A stretch of 64,000 nt of DNA, taken from positions 124,001 to 188,000 of the forward strand of contig NZ_JHZA01000009.1 of assembly GCF_000621165.1 (NCBI RefSeq). The letters run 5' to 3'. The notes under the pieces are model-generated. The model had not been told where the DNA came from and did no database searches. It saw nothing but the letters and a program-made list of their open reading frames with translations. Positions 28,900 through 39,135 of the stretch are shown here, one piece after another. The number at the start of each line of letters is the position of its first letter. Positions within the stretch are counted from its first letter, which is position 1. This DNA is from Enterovibrio calviensis DSM 14347. Lineage in GTDB: Bacteria; Pseudomonadota; Gammaproteobacteria; Enterobacterales; Vibrionaceae. Made by a program: the position numbers and the translations under genes.

Positions 28900-29298
28900 G
28901 AGTTCCTCAAGAGCGAATACGTGACGTTGGTAAAAAAGAAATAGTAAGAAGTGGTTCAGCGTCTGTTCGCGGAAGGTCGTGCAACTCTTTATCTCTAACG
29001 GTTTCGTTCAAAACACACGCCCCAGAGCATAAGGCGCAAGGTGAGAACGTCGTAAAGAACAAGGGGCTAATGGTAGCAACTGAAACCATTGATAAGAAAT
29101 ATAATATGGTTATTTATTGATATAACATCGTAAAAAATACAGTGTATTTTCTTGTTTTGTTAGATTCCTTCACGAAATCGTTAATCGCTTGTAATAACGA
29201 CGAAAAGCCAACAAAAACCACCTTTATGAGTGGCTAAATTCCAACCAAAAAAAAACGCCTCGAACTTCGAGGCGTTTTCTATTCAATGCGGAGAAGAA
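28900..29298. other. Intergenic region between lpd and a chemoreceptor gene (399 bases)
   Basis: It holds the lpd terminator at its right end and presumably the promoter of the leftward chemoreceptor gene. No convincing gene was seen. A 60-codon open frame at 28907-29089 has no ribosome site and no recognisable domain. The centre (29100-29200) is AT-rich. Confidence 0.6.
29246..29278 (-). terminator. Terminator of lpd
   Basis: The stem CGCCTCGAA/TTCGAGGCG is followed on the - strand by ten T. It lies 21 bases past the lpd stop. Confidence 0.9.
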
Positions 29299-30729
29299 TT
29301 ACTTTTTCTTCTTCACTGCTTTTGCATTTGGCAGGTCAGTGATTGAACCTTCGAACACTTCAGCAGCAAGACCCACTGACTCATGCAGAGTCGGGTGAGC
29401 GTGGATGGTCAATGCGATATCTTCTGCATCACAACCCATCTCGATAGCCAGACCGATTTCGCCCAACAGTTCACCACCGTTAGTACCAACAATCGCACCA
29501 CCGATAACACGGTGAGTATCTTTGTCAAAAATCATCTTGGTCATACCGTCTGAACAGTCAGAGGCGATTGCGCGACCAGAAGCAGCCCACGGGAAGGTCG
29601 CAACTTCGTAGTTGATGCCTTCTGCTTTCGCTTCTTTCTCGGTCTTACCAACCCAAGCAACTTCTGGCTCAGTATAAGCAATTGAAGGGATCACTTTAGG
29701 ATCGAAGTAGTGTTTCTTACCAGAAATCACTTCTGCCGCTACGTGGCCTTCATGCACACCTTTGTGAGCAAGCATAGGTTGACCAACGACGTCGCCGATC
29801 GCATGGATGTGAGCAACGTTAGTACGCAGTTGTTTATCAACATTGATAAAGCCACGTTCGTCAACTTCAACACCCGCTTTCTCAGCGTCTAGCAATTTGC
29901 CGTTTGGCACACGACCGATAGCAACCAGCACTGCGTCATAGCGAACCGCTTCTGCAGGTGCTTTCTTGCCTTCCATCGTTACGTAGATGCCGTCTTCTTT
30001 TGCTTCAACCGCAGTCACTTTGGTTTCAAGCATCAAGTTGAACTTCTTGCTAATACGCTTAGTAAAGACTTTGATGATGTCTTTATCAGCAGCAGGAATA
30101 ACTTGGTCGAACATCTCAACCACGTCAACTTGTGAACCCAGCGCGTCATATACCGTACCCATTTCTAGGCCGATAATACCGCCGCCCATAACCAACAGCT
30201 TCTCTGGAACTTCTTTCAGTTCTAGCGCGTCAGTTGAGTCCCAAATACGTGGGTCTTCATGTGGGATAAATGGCAATTCAATTGGACGAGAACCCGCCGC
30301 AATGATTGCGTTATCAAAGTTGATGGTCGTTGGACCTTCAGCGCCTTCAACAACGATGGTGTTCGGGCCAGTAAATTTACCGTAACCGTTAACCACGTTA
30401 ACTTTACGCATCTTAGCCATACCGCCAAGACCGCCAGTCAGTTGAGTAACAACTTTGTCTTTCCATAGGCGGATTTTGTTGATGTCGGTTTGTGGCTCAC
30501 CGAACACAACACCATGCGCAGACATTGCTTTGGCTTCTTCGATAACTTTCGCAACGTGAAGTAGGGCTTTAGATGGGATACAACCCACATTCAGACACAC
30601 ACCACCTAACGTGCTGTATTTTTCTACCAGAACGGTTTCTAGACCCAAGTCCGCGCAACGGAATGCGGCTGAATAACCAGCAGGACCTGAACCCAGTACC
30701 ACGACTTGGGTTTTGATTTCTTTACTCAT
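29299..30729 (-). CDS. lpd: Dihydrolipoamide dehydrogenase (E3)
   Basis: FAD flavoprotein that reoxidises lipoyl groups of pyruvate and 2-oxoglutarate dehydrogenases with NAD. The 476-residue protein has an N-terminal FAD site (VVLGSGPAGYSAA), redox pair GGVCLNVGCIPSKA, NAD site GGGIIGLEMG, second FAD motif HAIGDVVGQPMLAHKG and the catalytic HAHPTLHES. The C-terminus is a lysine cluster (KAVKKKK). It follows aceF by 219 bases, so it may have its own promoter besides read-through from pdhR. Confidence 0.97.
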   Translation of the reverse strand: MSKEIKTQVVVLGSGPAGYSAAFRCADLGLETVLVEKYSTLGGVCLNVGCIPSKALLHVAKVIEEAKAMSAHGVVFGEPQTDINKIRLWKDKVVTQLTGGLGGMAKMRKVNVVNGYGKFTGPNTIVVEGAEGPTTINFDNAIIAAGSRPIELPFIPHEDPRIWDSTDALELKEVPEKLLVMGGGIIGLEMGTVYDALGSQVDVVEMFDQVIPAADKDIIKVFTKRISKKFNLMLETKVTAVEAKEDGIYVTMEGKKAPAEAVRYDAVLVAIGRVPNGKLLDAEKAGVEVDERGFINVDKQLRTNVAHIHAIGDVVGQPMLAHKGVHEGHVAAEVISGKKHYFDPKVIPSIAYTEPEVAWVGKTEKEAKAEGINYEVATFPWAASGRAIASDCSDGMTKMIFDKDTHRVIGGAIVGTNGGELLGEIGLAIEMGCDAEDIALTIHAHPTLHESVGLAAEVFEGSITDLPNAKAVKKKK

Positions 30730-30948
30730 TCTGACCTCGTTGTAGTCTTATATCCCTGACAGGCTAAGAGATTCTTTTTATGGTGGAGCCATTTTGTTTC
30801 ACGACAAGCACTCTGCAATGAAAGCACTTATTTTGGTCCAACATTTTACAGCTGTGTTAACAAGCTGAAAAATAAAAACCCATAGCCTGTGAGCTATACA
30901 TCAAATCAGCGTTCGCCATATGCAGGCGAACGCTGATCGGGTGTCGTA

Positions 30949-32847
30949 TTACAGTACCAAGCGACGGATGTCAGACAGACACTCGTTCAGGTAAGTCACG
31001 AAACGTGCACCTTCTGCACCGTCGATCACGCGGTGATCGTATGACAGTGACAGAGGCAACATTAGGCGAGGAACAAAGTCCTTACCATTCCAAACCGGTT
31101 TCATTTCCGATTTAGACACACCCAGGATGCCAACTTCTGGCGCGTTAACAATTGGGGTAAACGCAGTACCACCCAAGCCACCTAGGCTAGAGATAGTGAA
31201 GCAACCACCTTGCATGTCTGATGCAGTTAGCTTACCGGAGCGTGCTTTCTTAGACACTTCCATTAGCTCAGCAGACAGCTCGTAGATACCTTTCTTGTTA
31301 ACGTCACGGAATACAGGAACAACCAAGCCATTTGGCGTGTCCACCGCGATACCGATGTTTACGTATTTCTTCAGAATCAAGCTCTCACCGTCGTCAGACA
31401 GAGAAGAGTTGAACGATGGGAACGCTTCCAGTGCTTTCGCAGCCGCTTTCATGATGAACACCAATGGGGTGATCTTCATGCCAGTGTCTTTCTTCGCTTC
31501 CACCGCATTCTGTTCTTTACGGAATGCTTCTAGCTCAGTGATGTCTGCGTTATCCCACTGTGTAACGTGCGGGATCATTACCCAGTTACGGTGCAGGTTC
31601 GCGCCAGAAATCTTCTTGATGCGAGACAGCGGTTTGGTTTCAGTTTCGCCAAACTTGCTGAAGTCAACTTTCGGCCAAGGTAGCAAACCAAGTGCTGCGC
31701 CATCGCCTTTGCCTGAAGCAGACGCTGCTGCGCCAGACTCAAGACGCTTAAGCGCTTCTTTCACGTAGTTTTGAACGTCTTCTTTCTGGATACGGCTCTT
31801 ACGACCAGAACCCTTCACCTTAGATAGGTTAACGCCAAACTCACGCGCTAGACGACGAACAACTGGCGATGCATGTGCATATTCGTTGTTTTCAACGAAT
31901 TCAGCAGATGCCGCTGGTGCTGCTTGAGCCGCAGGAGCTGGTGCCGCTGCTTGCGCAGGCGCTGCTGCTGGAGCTTGTGCCGCTGCAACAGGAGCTGCCG
32001 GTGCTGCACCCGCCACTTCGAAGACCATGATCAACGAGCCCGTTGATACTTTGTCGCCCGCAGCGATTTTGATTTCTTTCAGTACGCCCGCGAATGGTGC
32101 AGGGACTTCCATTGAAGCCTTGTCACCTTCAACAGTGATAAGAGATTGCTCTTCTTCAATGCTGTCGCCAACCGCAACCATGATTTCAGTGACTTCTACT
32201 TCGTCGCCGCCGATATCAGGAACGTGAACTTCTTTCATCGCTGCAACAGCTGGAGCTGCTGCTGGCGCTTCAGCCGCTGGTGCTGCCGCAACAGGCGCTG
32301 CACCAGAACCTGCAACTTCAAAGATCATGACCAGTGAACCGGTAGACACTTTGTCGCCCGCAGCGATTTTGATTTCTTTCAGTACGCCAGCGAACGGTGC
32401 AGGCACTTCCATCGAAGCCTTGTCGCCTTCAACCGTCAGAAGAGATTGCTCTTCTTCAATGCTGTCGCCGATAGCGACCATGATTTCAGTGACTTCTACT
32501 TCGTCACCACCGATATCAGGAACGTGAACTTCTTTCAGCTCAGCAGCCGCTGGAGCAGCAACCGGAGCCGCTGCAGGTGCTTCTGCCGCTGGAGCTGGAG
32601 CAGCAGCTGCTGCGCCTTCCGCTTCGAAGATCATGATCAAAGAACCGGTAGAAACCGTGTCGCCTTCAGCGATTTTGATTTCTTTAACAACACCCGCTTG
32701 TGATGCTGGTACTTCCATAGACGCTTTATCACCTTCAACAGTGATCAGCGACTGCTCTTCTTCAACTGTGTCACCAACGCTAACGAGGATTTCTGTTACT
32801 TCAACCTCATCGGCACCGATGTCTGGAACATTAATTTCGATTGCCAT
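30949..32847 (-). CDS. aceF: Pyruvate dehydrogenase dihydrolipoamide acetyltransferase (E2)
   Basis: Core of the pyruvate dehydrogenase complex, 632 residues. Three lipoyl domains carry the modified lysines in GDKAS at 41, 143 and 243, separated by Ala-Pro-rich linkers. Then comes the peripheral subunit-binding domain ([23 protein letters not shown]) and the catalytic domain with HRVIDG (His605, Asp609). The second and third lipoyl domains are almost identical, including at DNA level. The gene is 13 bases after aceE, in the same operon. Confidence 0.97.
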   Translation of the reverse strand: MAIEINVPDIGADEVEVTEILVSVGDTVEEEQSLITVEGDKASMEVPASQAGVVKEIKIAEGDTVSTGSLIMIFEAEGAAAAAPAPAAEAPAAAPVAAPAAAELKEVHVPDIGGDEVEVTEIMVAIGDSIEEEQSLLTVEGDKASMEVPAPFAGVLKEIKIAAGDKVSTGSLVMIFEVAGSGAAPVAAAPAAEAPAAAPAVAAMKEVHVPDIGGDEVEVTEIMVAVGDSIEEEQSLITVEGDKASMEVPAPFAGVLKEIKIAAGDKVSTGSLIMVFEVAGAAPAAPVAAAQAPAAAPAQAAAPAPAAQAAPAASAEFVENNEYAHASPVVRRLAREFGVNLSKVKGSGRKSRIQKEDVQNYVKEALKRLESGAAASASGKGDGAALGLLPWPKVDFSKFGETETKPLSRIKKISGANLHRNWVMIPHVTQWDNADITELEAFRKEQNAVEAKKDTGMKITPLVFIMKAAAKALEAFPSFNSSLSDDGESLILKKYVNIGIAVDTPNGLVVPVFRDVNKKGIYELSAELMEVSKKARSGKLTASDMQGGCFTISSLGGLGGTAFTPIVNAPEVGILGVSKSEMKPVWNGKDFVPRLMLPLSLSYDHRVIDGAEGARFVTYLNECLSDIRRLVL

Positions 32848-32860
32848 TGATTTATGCCTC

Positions 32861-35524
32861 TTACGCGTACAGTGGGTTCACTTTCTGAGTATCGATATCG
32901 AATTTCTTAATCGCTTCAACCACGACAGATTTCTCGATATCACCACGTTTTGCTAGCTCGCTTAGTGCAGCAACAACAACGTAGCCTGCATTCACTTCGA
33001 AGTGACGACGCAGGTTCTCACGGCTGTCTGAACGACCGAAGCCATCCGTACCCAACACTTTGAAAGACTCAGAAGGCATGAACGCACGAACTTGTTCTGC
33101 GTAGTTCTTCATGTAGTCAGTCGCTGCGATTGCTGGCTCAGAACCCATCACTTGGGTGATGTATGGCACTTTCTGCTCTGCATCTGGGTTTAGCATGTTG
33201 AAACGCTCAGCATCTTGACCTTCACGCGTTAGCTCATTGAAAGAGGTAACAGAGTAAATGTCAGACGCAACGCCGTAGTCTTCGCTAAGGATTTGAGCGG
33301 CTTTGCGAACTTCGTTCATGATGGTACCAGAGCTCATCAATTGAACTTTGTTTGCACCAGCATAAGACTCAAGCTTGTAGATACCCTTACGAATGCCTTC
33401 TTCAGCGCCTTCTGGCATTGCTGGCATTGCGTAGTTCTCGTTCATCAGCGTTAGGTAGTAGAACACGTTTTCTTGTTCTGGACCGTACATGCGACGGATA
33501 CCGTCTTGCATGATAACTGCCAACTCGTACGCGAACGTCGGGTCGTAAGAAATACAGTTAGGGATAGTGTTCGCCTGAATGTGGCTGTGACCATCTTCGT
33601 GCTGTAGACCTTCACCGTTCAACGTTGTACGACCTGCCGTTGCACCCAATAGGAAGCCACGTGCTTGTTGGTCGCCAGCCATCCACGCCATGTCGCCCAC
33701 ACGTTGGAAGCCGAACATTGAGTAGTAGATGTAGAACGGGATCATTGGCAAATCGTTGGTGCTGTATGAAGTTGCAGCAGCGACCCAAGACGACATTGCG
33801 CCCAGTTCATTGATACCTTCTTGCAGAACCTGACCTGAGGTCGCTTCTTTGTAGTAAGAAACAACGCTGCGGTCTTCAGGGGTGTATTCCTGACCCGATG
33901 GGTTGTAAATACCGATTTGACGGAACAGACCTTCCATACCGAAAGTACGTGCTTCGTCTGCAATGATAGGAACGATGTTCTTACCAATGCCTTTGTGTTT
34001 TAGCAGAATGTTCAGAGTACGAACAAATGCCATGGTGGTTGAGATATCACGCTTCTGCTCATCAAGCAGAGGTTTGAACTCTTCCACTTCTGGAACCACA
34101 AGCTCTTCAGTGAACTTAGGCAGACGCTTAGGCGTGTAGCCGTGCAGTGCGTTACGACGCGCATGCATGTATTCGTATTCTGCTGAGCCTTCTTCCAATT
34201 TCAAGTATGGAAGAGCTTTCATGTCTTCATCAGAAACCAGCTCTTGCAGGCCTAGGCGATCACGTAGGTGCTGAACATGGGTCATGTCCATTTTCTTCAC
34301 ACCGTGCGCGATGTTCTTACCTTCCGCCGCTTCACCCATGCCGTAACCTTTAACGGTTTTCGCTAGGATAACGGTTGGACGATCAGTGGTTTGCTCGGCA
34401 TTTTTGAATGCTGCATACAACTTAGATGGCTGATGACCGCCACGCTTAAGCGCGAAGATTTCATCGTCAGTCATATCAGCAACCAGTGCTGCAGTCTCTG
34501 GGTATTTGCCGAAGAAGTTCTCACGAACGTAGGCACCATCTTTAGACTTAAACGTCTGGTAGTCACCATCGATGGTTTCGTTCATCAGTTGAAGCAGTTT
34601 GCCCGTGGTATCTTTAGCAAGAAGTTTATCCCAGCCGCTACCCCAAACCACTTTCACTACGTTCCAACCTGCACCTTTGAACAGACCTTCCAGTTCTTGG
34701 ATGATCTTGCCGTTACCCATAACTGGGCCATCTAGGCGCTGAAGGTTACAGTTGATCAGGAAGCATAGGTTGCCAAGCTTTTCACGAGCAGCGAATGAGA
34801 TCGCACCGCGTGATTCTGGCTCATCCATCTCACCATCGCCCAAGAACGCATAAACGCGCTGAGCATTAGTTTGTTTCAGGCCACGACCTTCTAGGTATTT
34901 CAGGAAGCGAGCTTGATAGATAGCAGAGATAGGACCCAGACCCATAGAAACGGTTGGGAACTGCCAGAATTCAGGCATCAATTTAGGGTGCGGGTATGAA
35001 GGAATACCTTTGCCATCCACTTCTTGACGGAAGTTGTCTAGCTGCTCTTCAGTCAGGCGGCCTTCAACAAACGCACGCGAGTAGATACCCGGAGAGATGT
35101 GACCTTGGTAGTAAACCAAGTCACCACCATCCACCTCGTTAGGTGCACGGAAGAAATGGTTAAAGCACACTTCGTAGAATGCAGAAGCAGACTGGTAAGA
35201 CGCCATGTGGCCGCCCAAATCCAAGTCTTTTTTCGATGCACGCAACACGATCATGATCGCGTTCCAACGAATGATAGAACGAATACGACGCTCCAGGTTT
35301 ACGTCACCTGGATATGCTGGTTCTTTATCCGCAGGGATGGTATTCACATAGTTGGTGGTGACGCCTGTTGGCATATCAACACCATCAAGGCGCGCCTTTT
35401 CCATTACTTGCTCAAGTAGGAACTGGGCGCGTTCTACACCTTCTTCACGGACGACTGATGCAAGAGCTTCTAACCACTCTTGAGTTTCAAGTACGTCCAC
35501 GTCACTTTTCATGACTTCAGACAT
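32861..35524 (-). CDS. aceE: Pyruvate dehydrogenase E1 component, homodimeric
   Basis: Thiamine diphosphate enzyme that decarboxylates pyruvate and acetylates lipoyl-E2. The 887-residue protein has Escherichia coli-type length (family about 887). The ThDP/Mg motif [12 protein letters not shown]...[11 protein letters not shown] and the conserved HEDGHSH loop ([11 protein letters not shown]) are intact. The start [17 protein letters not shown] is backed by AAGGA 9 bases upstream. The upstream gap to pdhR carries a nested hairpin element. Confidence 0.97.
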   Translation of the reverse strand: MSEVMKSDVDVLETQEWLEALASVVREEGVERAQFLLEQVMEKARLDGVDMPTGVTTNYVNTIPADKEPAYPGDVNLERRIRSIIRWNAIMIVLRASKKDLDLGGHMASYQSASAFYEVCFNHFFRAPNEVDGGDLVYYQGHISPGIYSRAFVEGRLTEEQLDNFRQEVDGKGIPSYPHPKLMPEFWQFPTVSMGLGPISAIYQARFLKYLEGRGLKQTNAQRVYAFLGDGEMDEPESRGAISFAAREKLGNLCFLINCNLQRLDGPVMGNGKIIQELEGLFKGAGWNVVKVVWGSGWDKLLAKDTTGKLLQLMNETIDGDYQTFKSKDGAYVRENFFGKYPETAALVADMTDDEIFALKRGGHQPSKLYAAFKNAEQTTDRPTVILAKTVKGYGMGEAAEGKNIAHGVKKMDMTHVQHLRDRLGLQELVSDEDMKALPYLKLEEGSAEYEYMHARRNALHGYTPKRLPKFTEELVVPEVEEFKPLLDEQKRDISTTMAFVRTLNILLKHKGIGKNIVPIIADEARTFGMEGLFRQIGIYNPSGQEYTPEDRSVVSYYKEATSGQVLQEGINELGAMSSWVAAATSYSTNDLPMIPFYIYYSMFGFQRVGDMAWMAGDQQARGFLLGATAGRTTLNGEGLQHEDGHSHIQANTIPNCISYDPTFAYELAVIMQDGIRRMYGPEQENVFYYLTLMNENYAMPAMPEGAEEGIRKGIYKLESYAGANKVQLMSSGTIMNEVRKAAQILSEDYGVASDIYSVTSFNELTREGQDAERFNMLNPDAEQKVPYITQVMGSEPAIAATDYMKNYAEQVRAFMPSESFKVLGTDGFGRSDSRENLRRHFEVNAGYVVVAALSELAKRGDIEKSVVVEAIKKFDIDTQKVNPLYA

Positions 35525-35623
35525 GGCGATCTATCCTTTCGTTGATTGACTTGTACAAAACTAATGTTGTCGCAGCTGAAAAACGCATCCTGACAACGCG
35601 TTAAAGTTTTCGGATTTCATACA

Positions 35624-35689
35624 CCAATCGCACTATGTATTTGCCCAAATGCTGCCTCGAAAGGCTGAACAAATATCTAGTGCGATTGG
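35624..35689. repeat. 66-bp nested inverted-repeat element between pdhR and aceE
   Basis: The outer arms CCAATCGCACTA (35624-35635) and TAGTGCGATTGG (35678-35689) are perfectly complementary. Inside, TATTTG/CAAATA (35638-35643/35670-35675) and GCCT-CGAA-AGGC (35654-35665) continue the fold. It begins 2 bases beyond the pdhR stop. It may be a REP/MITE-like unit or an attenuator; no U-tract is visible. Confidence 0.75.
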
Positions 35690-35691
35690 CA

Positions 35692-36465
35692 TTATTCCGA
35701 TTCGTCCTTGCGTTGCTGAATCCGGCGAAGCGAGCGCTCACGGCGACTATCTTCTCTGCCCAAATCCAACAGTGTTTCCTCTATAAAAGCCAAATGTGCA
35801 TGCGATGCCTGACGGGCTTTTTCTGGTTCCCCGGCAGTAATGGCTTGCACAATGTTAGCTCTGTGTTTGCTTACTTTATCGACGACATCGTTACGTCGAT
35901 TCAGCAATTCAAAGTTTTGTAAAATGTTGTGCTCAAGCAAAGGAGCCAGGCTGCGCATAATATGCAGCAATACCACGTTGTGTGACGCTTCGGTCACGGC
36001 TATCAAGTATTGCATAACAGCAGCGGCTTCGGCTTTGATATCACCAAGTTGCTGAGCTTCGCGAATATTATCGTGACAATGACACACTCGCGTTAAATCT
36101 TCTTCAGTGCCTCGTAATGCAGCAAAATATGAAGAGATACCTTCAAGTGCGTGACGAGACTCTAATAAATCAAGTTGGCTTTCTGGGTGTTCGGCCAATA
36201 AATCAATGAGTGGCTCAGAAAATCGTTGCCATAACCCTTCACTGACAAAGGTGCCGCCACCTTGCTTACGGTTCAGTAATTTCTTTGCTTCTAATCGCTG
36301 AATAGCTTCTCGAACAGAAGGGCGAGAAACATCAAATTGCTTAGCAAGTTCACGCTCTGGAGGCAGTTTTTGCCCCGGCGATAATGTGCCTTCAAGAATC
36401 AGGCTTTCTAGCTCTTTCTCGATAACATCTGACAGTTTGGGTTGACGAATCCGTTGTATAGCCAT
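35692..36465 (-). CDS. pdhR: Pyruvate dehydrogenase complex repressor, GntR family
   Basis: Pyruvate-sensing repressor of the pdhR-aceEF-lpd operon. The 257-residue protein has an N-terminal winged helix ([20 protein letters not shown] and [20 protein letters not shown]) and a C-terminal FCD ligand domain. It is cotranscribed upstream of aceE. Two operator-like sites lie before it, one a perfect match to the Escherichia coli PdhR consensus, so autoregulation is expected. Confidence 0.95.
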   Translation of the reverse strand: MAIQRIRQPKLSDVIEKELESLILEGTLSPGQKLPPERELAKQFDVSRPSVREAIQRLEAKKLLNRKQGGGTFVSEGLWQRFSEPLIDLLAEHPESQLDLLESRHALEGISSYFAALRGTEEDLTRVCHCHDNIREAQQLGDIKAEAAAVMQYLIAVTEASHNVVLLHIMRSLAPLLEHNILQNFELLNRRNDVVDKVSKHRANIVQAITAGEPEKARQASHAHLAFIEETLLDLGREDSRRERSLRRIQQRKDESE

Positions 36466-36529
36466 CGTTCTTCTTAGTTATTTGGCGCCGGAGTGCCTGC
36501 GCGTCCCTTCCCATTTACCGATCTTGTCA

Positions 36530-36544
36530 ATTGGTAAGACCAAT
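36530..36544. promoter_or_regulatory. PdhR operator, perfect consensus
   Basis: ATTGGTAAGACCAAT matches the PdhR consensus ATTGGT-N3-ACCAAT at every defined base and extends by one pair to AATT ends. It lies 65 bases upstream of the pdhR start. Confidence 0.85.
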
Positions 36545-36656
36545 TACAAAGCAGGTGAAAAGTTACCAGAATGAGGCTTAAGTGTCTACCGTAAACTTGA
36601 TTTGCGTCATAGAAATTACACTAAGACGCTGAATGCCTTTTAAACCCTGAATTCAC

Positions 36657-36671
36657 AATGGTCAGACCAAT
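36657..36671. promoter_or_regulatory. Second PdhR operator-like site
   Basis: AATGGTCAGACCAAT differs from the PdhR consensus at one of 12 defined bases. It lies 113 bases from the first site, centre to centre 127, so cooperative looping or a second promoter is possible. Confidence 0.6.
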
Positions 36672-36781
36672 TTATTTGGATACTTCCATAAAAATGTACT
36701 ATGTGATTCATGACGGTTTCATTTCAGGAACACATGCGTAAACAAAGCGTTACGACAAGAGGTGTTTTATCCCTTCGCCAA

Positions 36782-37327
36782 TCACCGGATCAGAGCGCGA
36801 AATGCCTTCCAGTTAAATGACCTGCCAGGATCGGTTTTTCTTCCGGGCGCGATATCACTATGGCCGGTGATTCGTGACGCTGTGATAGCGGGGTAGTGGT
36901 GTTGAATGGATTTGGCCACTTCTGCCAAACGTTGGTATTGCAAATCGGTATAAGGCAAATCATCAGTGCCTTCTAATTCGATACCAATGGAGTAGTCATT
37001 ACACTGATCGCGACCTTCAAAAGAAGAAACGCCAGCATGCCAAGCACGTTGATCAAAAGGAACAAACTGCACCACTGCGCCATCTCGTTTAATCAAGCAA
37101 TGCGCTGACACCTTCATTTCTCGGATTTCATCAAAATAAGGGTGCGCGGTCGACGTTAACTCACCTTGAAAAAACTGCTCAATATAAGGGCCACCAAACT
37201 CGCCAGGCGGCAAGCTGATGTTATGAATGACGAGCAGGGAAATATCGCTAGGGTTCGGTCTTTGATTATGGTGCGGCGACGGTATATGAGACGCACAATC
37301 CAACAGATGACAAGTAATAGTTAACAT
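36782..37327 (-). CDS. ampD: 1,6-anhydro-N-acetylmuramyl-L-alanine amidase
   Basis: Cytoplasmic zinc amidase that recycles anhydro-muropeptides; its loss derepresses AmpC beta-lactamases where AmpR is present. The 181-residue protein has zinc ligands His35 (LLVIHNISL), His156 and Asp166 (ITGHSDIAPGRKTDPG), with Glu117 in SIGIELEG and Lys164 as catalytic residues. It is divergent from nadC. In Escherichia coli the order is nadC-ampD-ampE, also divergent. ampE is not seen here. Confidence 0.95.
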   Translation of the reverse strand: MLTITCHLLDCASHIPSPHHNQRPNPSDISLLVIHNISLPPGEFGGPYIEQFFQGELTSTAHPYFDEIREMKVSAHCLIKRDGAVVQFVPFDQRAWHAGVSSFEGRDQCNDYSIGIELEGTDDLPYTDLQYQRLAEVAKSIQHHYPAITASRITGHSDIAPGRKTDPGRSFNWKAFRALIR

Positions 37328-37472
37328 GAAGTGATTCTTTGTTTCGTCCCTATAAACAAGTGCTGAGCATTTTAATCCTTTTCATCAAAATCCCTAACAA
37401 TTTAAACGCGCTGATCTCACAAATGCATGCCTCGCAATCTCATTCCCTCACAGGTAAACTTGCTAACCATAG

Positions 37473-38429
<957 letters not shown>

Positions 38430-38455
38430 CCCCCTAAAAGTATTAAGAACTATCG

Positions 38456-38482
38456 ATAATGCAGACATTATGTCTGCATTAT
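38456..38482 (+). terminator. Probable terminator of nadC
   Basis: A perfect 12-base stem, ATAATGCAGACA/TGTCTGCATTAT, with loop TTA. Only a short T-rich tail (ATTATTC) follows, so termination may be partial. Confidence 0.6.
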
Positions 38483-38646
38483 TCATGTCGCTGTCACACG
38501 CTCGCAACTGATAAACAACTCATTTACAAAAAAGACAACTCACCGCTCGAAAGTCCCTTTTTATCTGCTGTTTTCCTCTTTTTATACGCCGTATCGTAAC
38601 GCCACTACAGCACTTTGCTGCACATAAGAAATGGAGAGAAAAGGCA

Positions 38647-39111
38647 ATGAAAAAACAAAAAGGTTTTAGCTTAATTGAGCTTTTGATTGTTGTTGGGATT
38701 ATTGGTGCGTTGACGGCAATTGCCGTGCCCGCTTACAGTAAATATAAGCTGGAAGCAGATGCGAGTGCTGGCCTAGCATCAGTTAAAAGCTTACTGACAA
38801 AAGCAGAACTTCACATAGCAGAAAATGGCACAAACTCCCTTGCAACTTTTGCTACTAATTTAGACCCAGCACCTGGCGATACTTTCGTGGTTGGTGGCTT
38901 GGGTGAAATCACCGGTACTGCAGCTACTCCAGCTGAGGGTGACGATGAAGCTGTTTCAGGTACTCTAGTATTTACATTCGACGCTGACCATGCAACCTTC
39001 AGCGGCTCTACAATAACATTTACTCGCAATGCAGAAGCTTGGCACTGTCTGGCATCAGCAGCAATAATAACCGCTGTAGGTCCTCTTGATGGTTGTAACA
39101 CAGGTAGTTAA
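38647..39111 (+). CDS. pilA: Type IV pilin (PilA family)
   Basis: Major pilin subunit. The 154-residue prepilin has a 6-residue leader cut by PilD at KG/FSLIE, giving a mature N-terminal Phe with Glu5 and the hydrophobic helix FSLIELLIVVGIIGALTAI. The C-terminal disulfide pair is in WHCLAS and DGCNTGS. The head domain is rich in Thr, Ala and Gly (EITGTAATPAEGDDEA). GAGAGAAAAGGC before ATG 38647 provides the ribosome site. The head sequence is the part expected to vary between strains. pilB, pilC and pilD follow. Confidence 0.93.
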   Translation: MKKQKGFSLIELLIVVGIIGALTAIAVPAYSKYKLEADASAGLASVKSLLTKAELHIAENGTNSLATFATNLDPAPGDTFVVGGLGEITGTAATPAEGDDEAVSGTLVFTFDADHATFSGSTITFTRNAEAWHCLASAAIITAVGPLDGCNTGS

Positions 39112-39135
39112 GTATAGCTAATACAGCGTTCTAAA

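Larger units (their letters stand above)
36466..36781. other. pdhR upstream region (316 bases)
   Basis: It holds two PdhR operator-like inverted repeats and the pdhR promoter region. No gene was recognised. ampD on the same strand ends at its far edge. No clear terminator hairpin was found for ampD. Confidence 0.6.

Noticed and set aside
28907-29089. 60-codon - strand open frame upstream of the second chemoreceptor
   Set aside because: No ribosome site, no recognisable domain, and it lies in the promoter region of the receptor.
32027-32540. Insertion or repeat element in aceF
   Set aside because: The repeated DNA encodes lipoyl domains in frame, so it is a protein domain duplication.
38490-38520. 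CRP-S competence site upstream of pilA (TGTCACACGCTCGCA)
   Set aside because: Half-sites are spaced 5 rather than 6 bases and the left half matches poorly.
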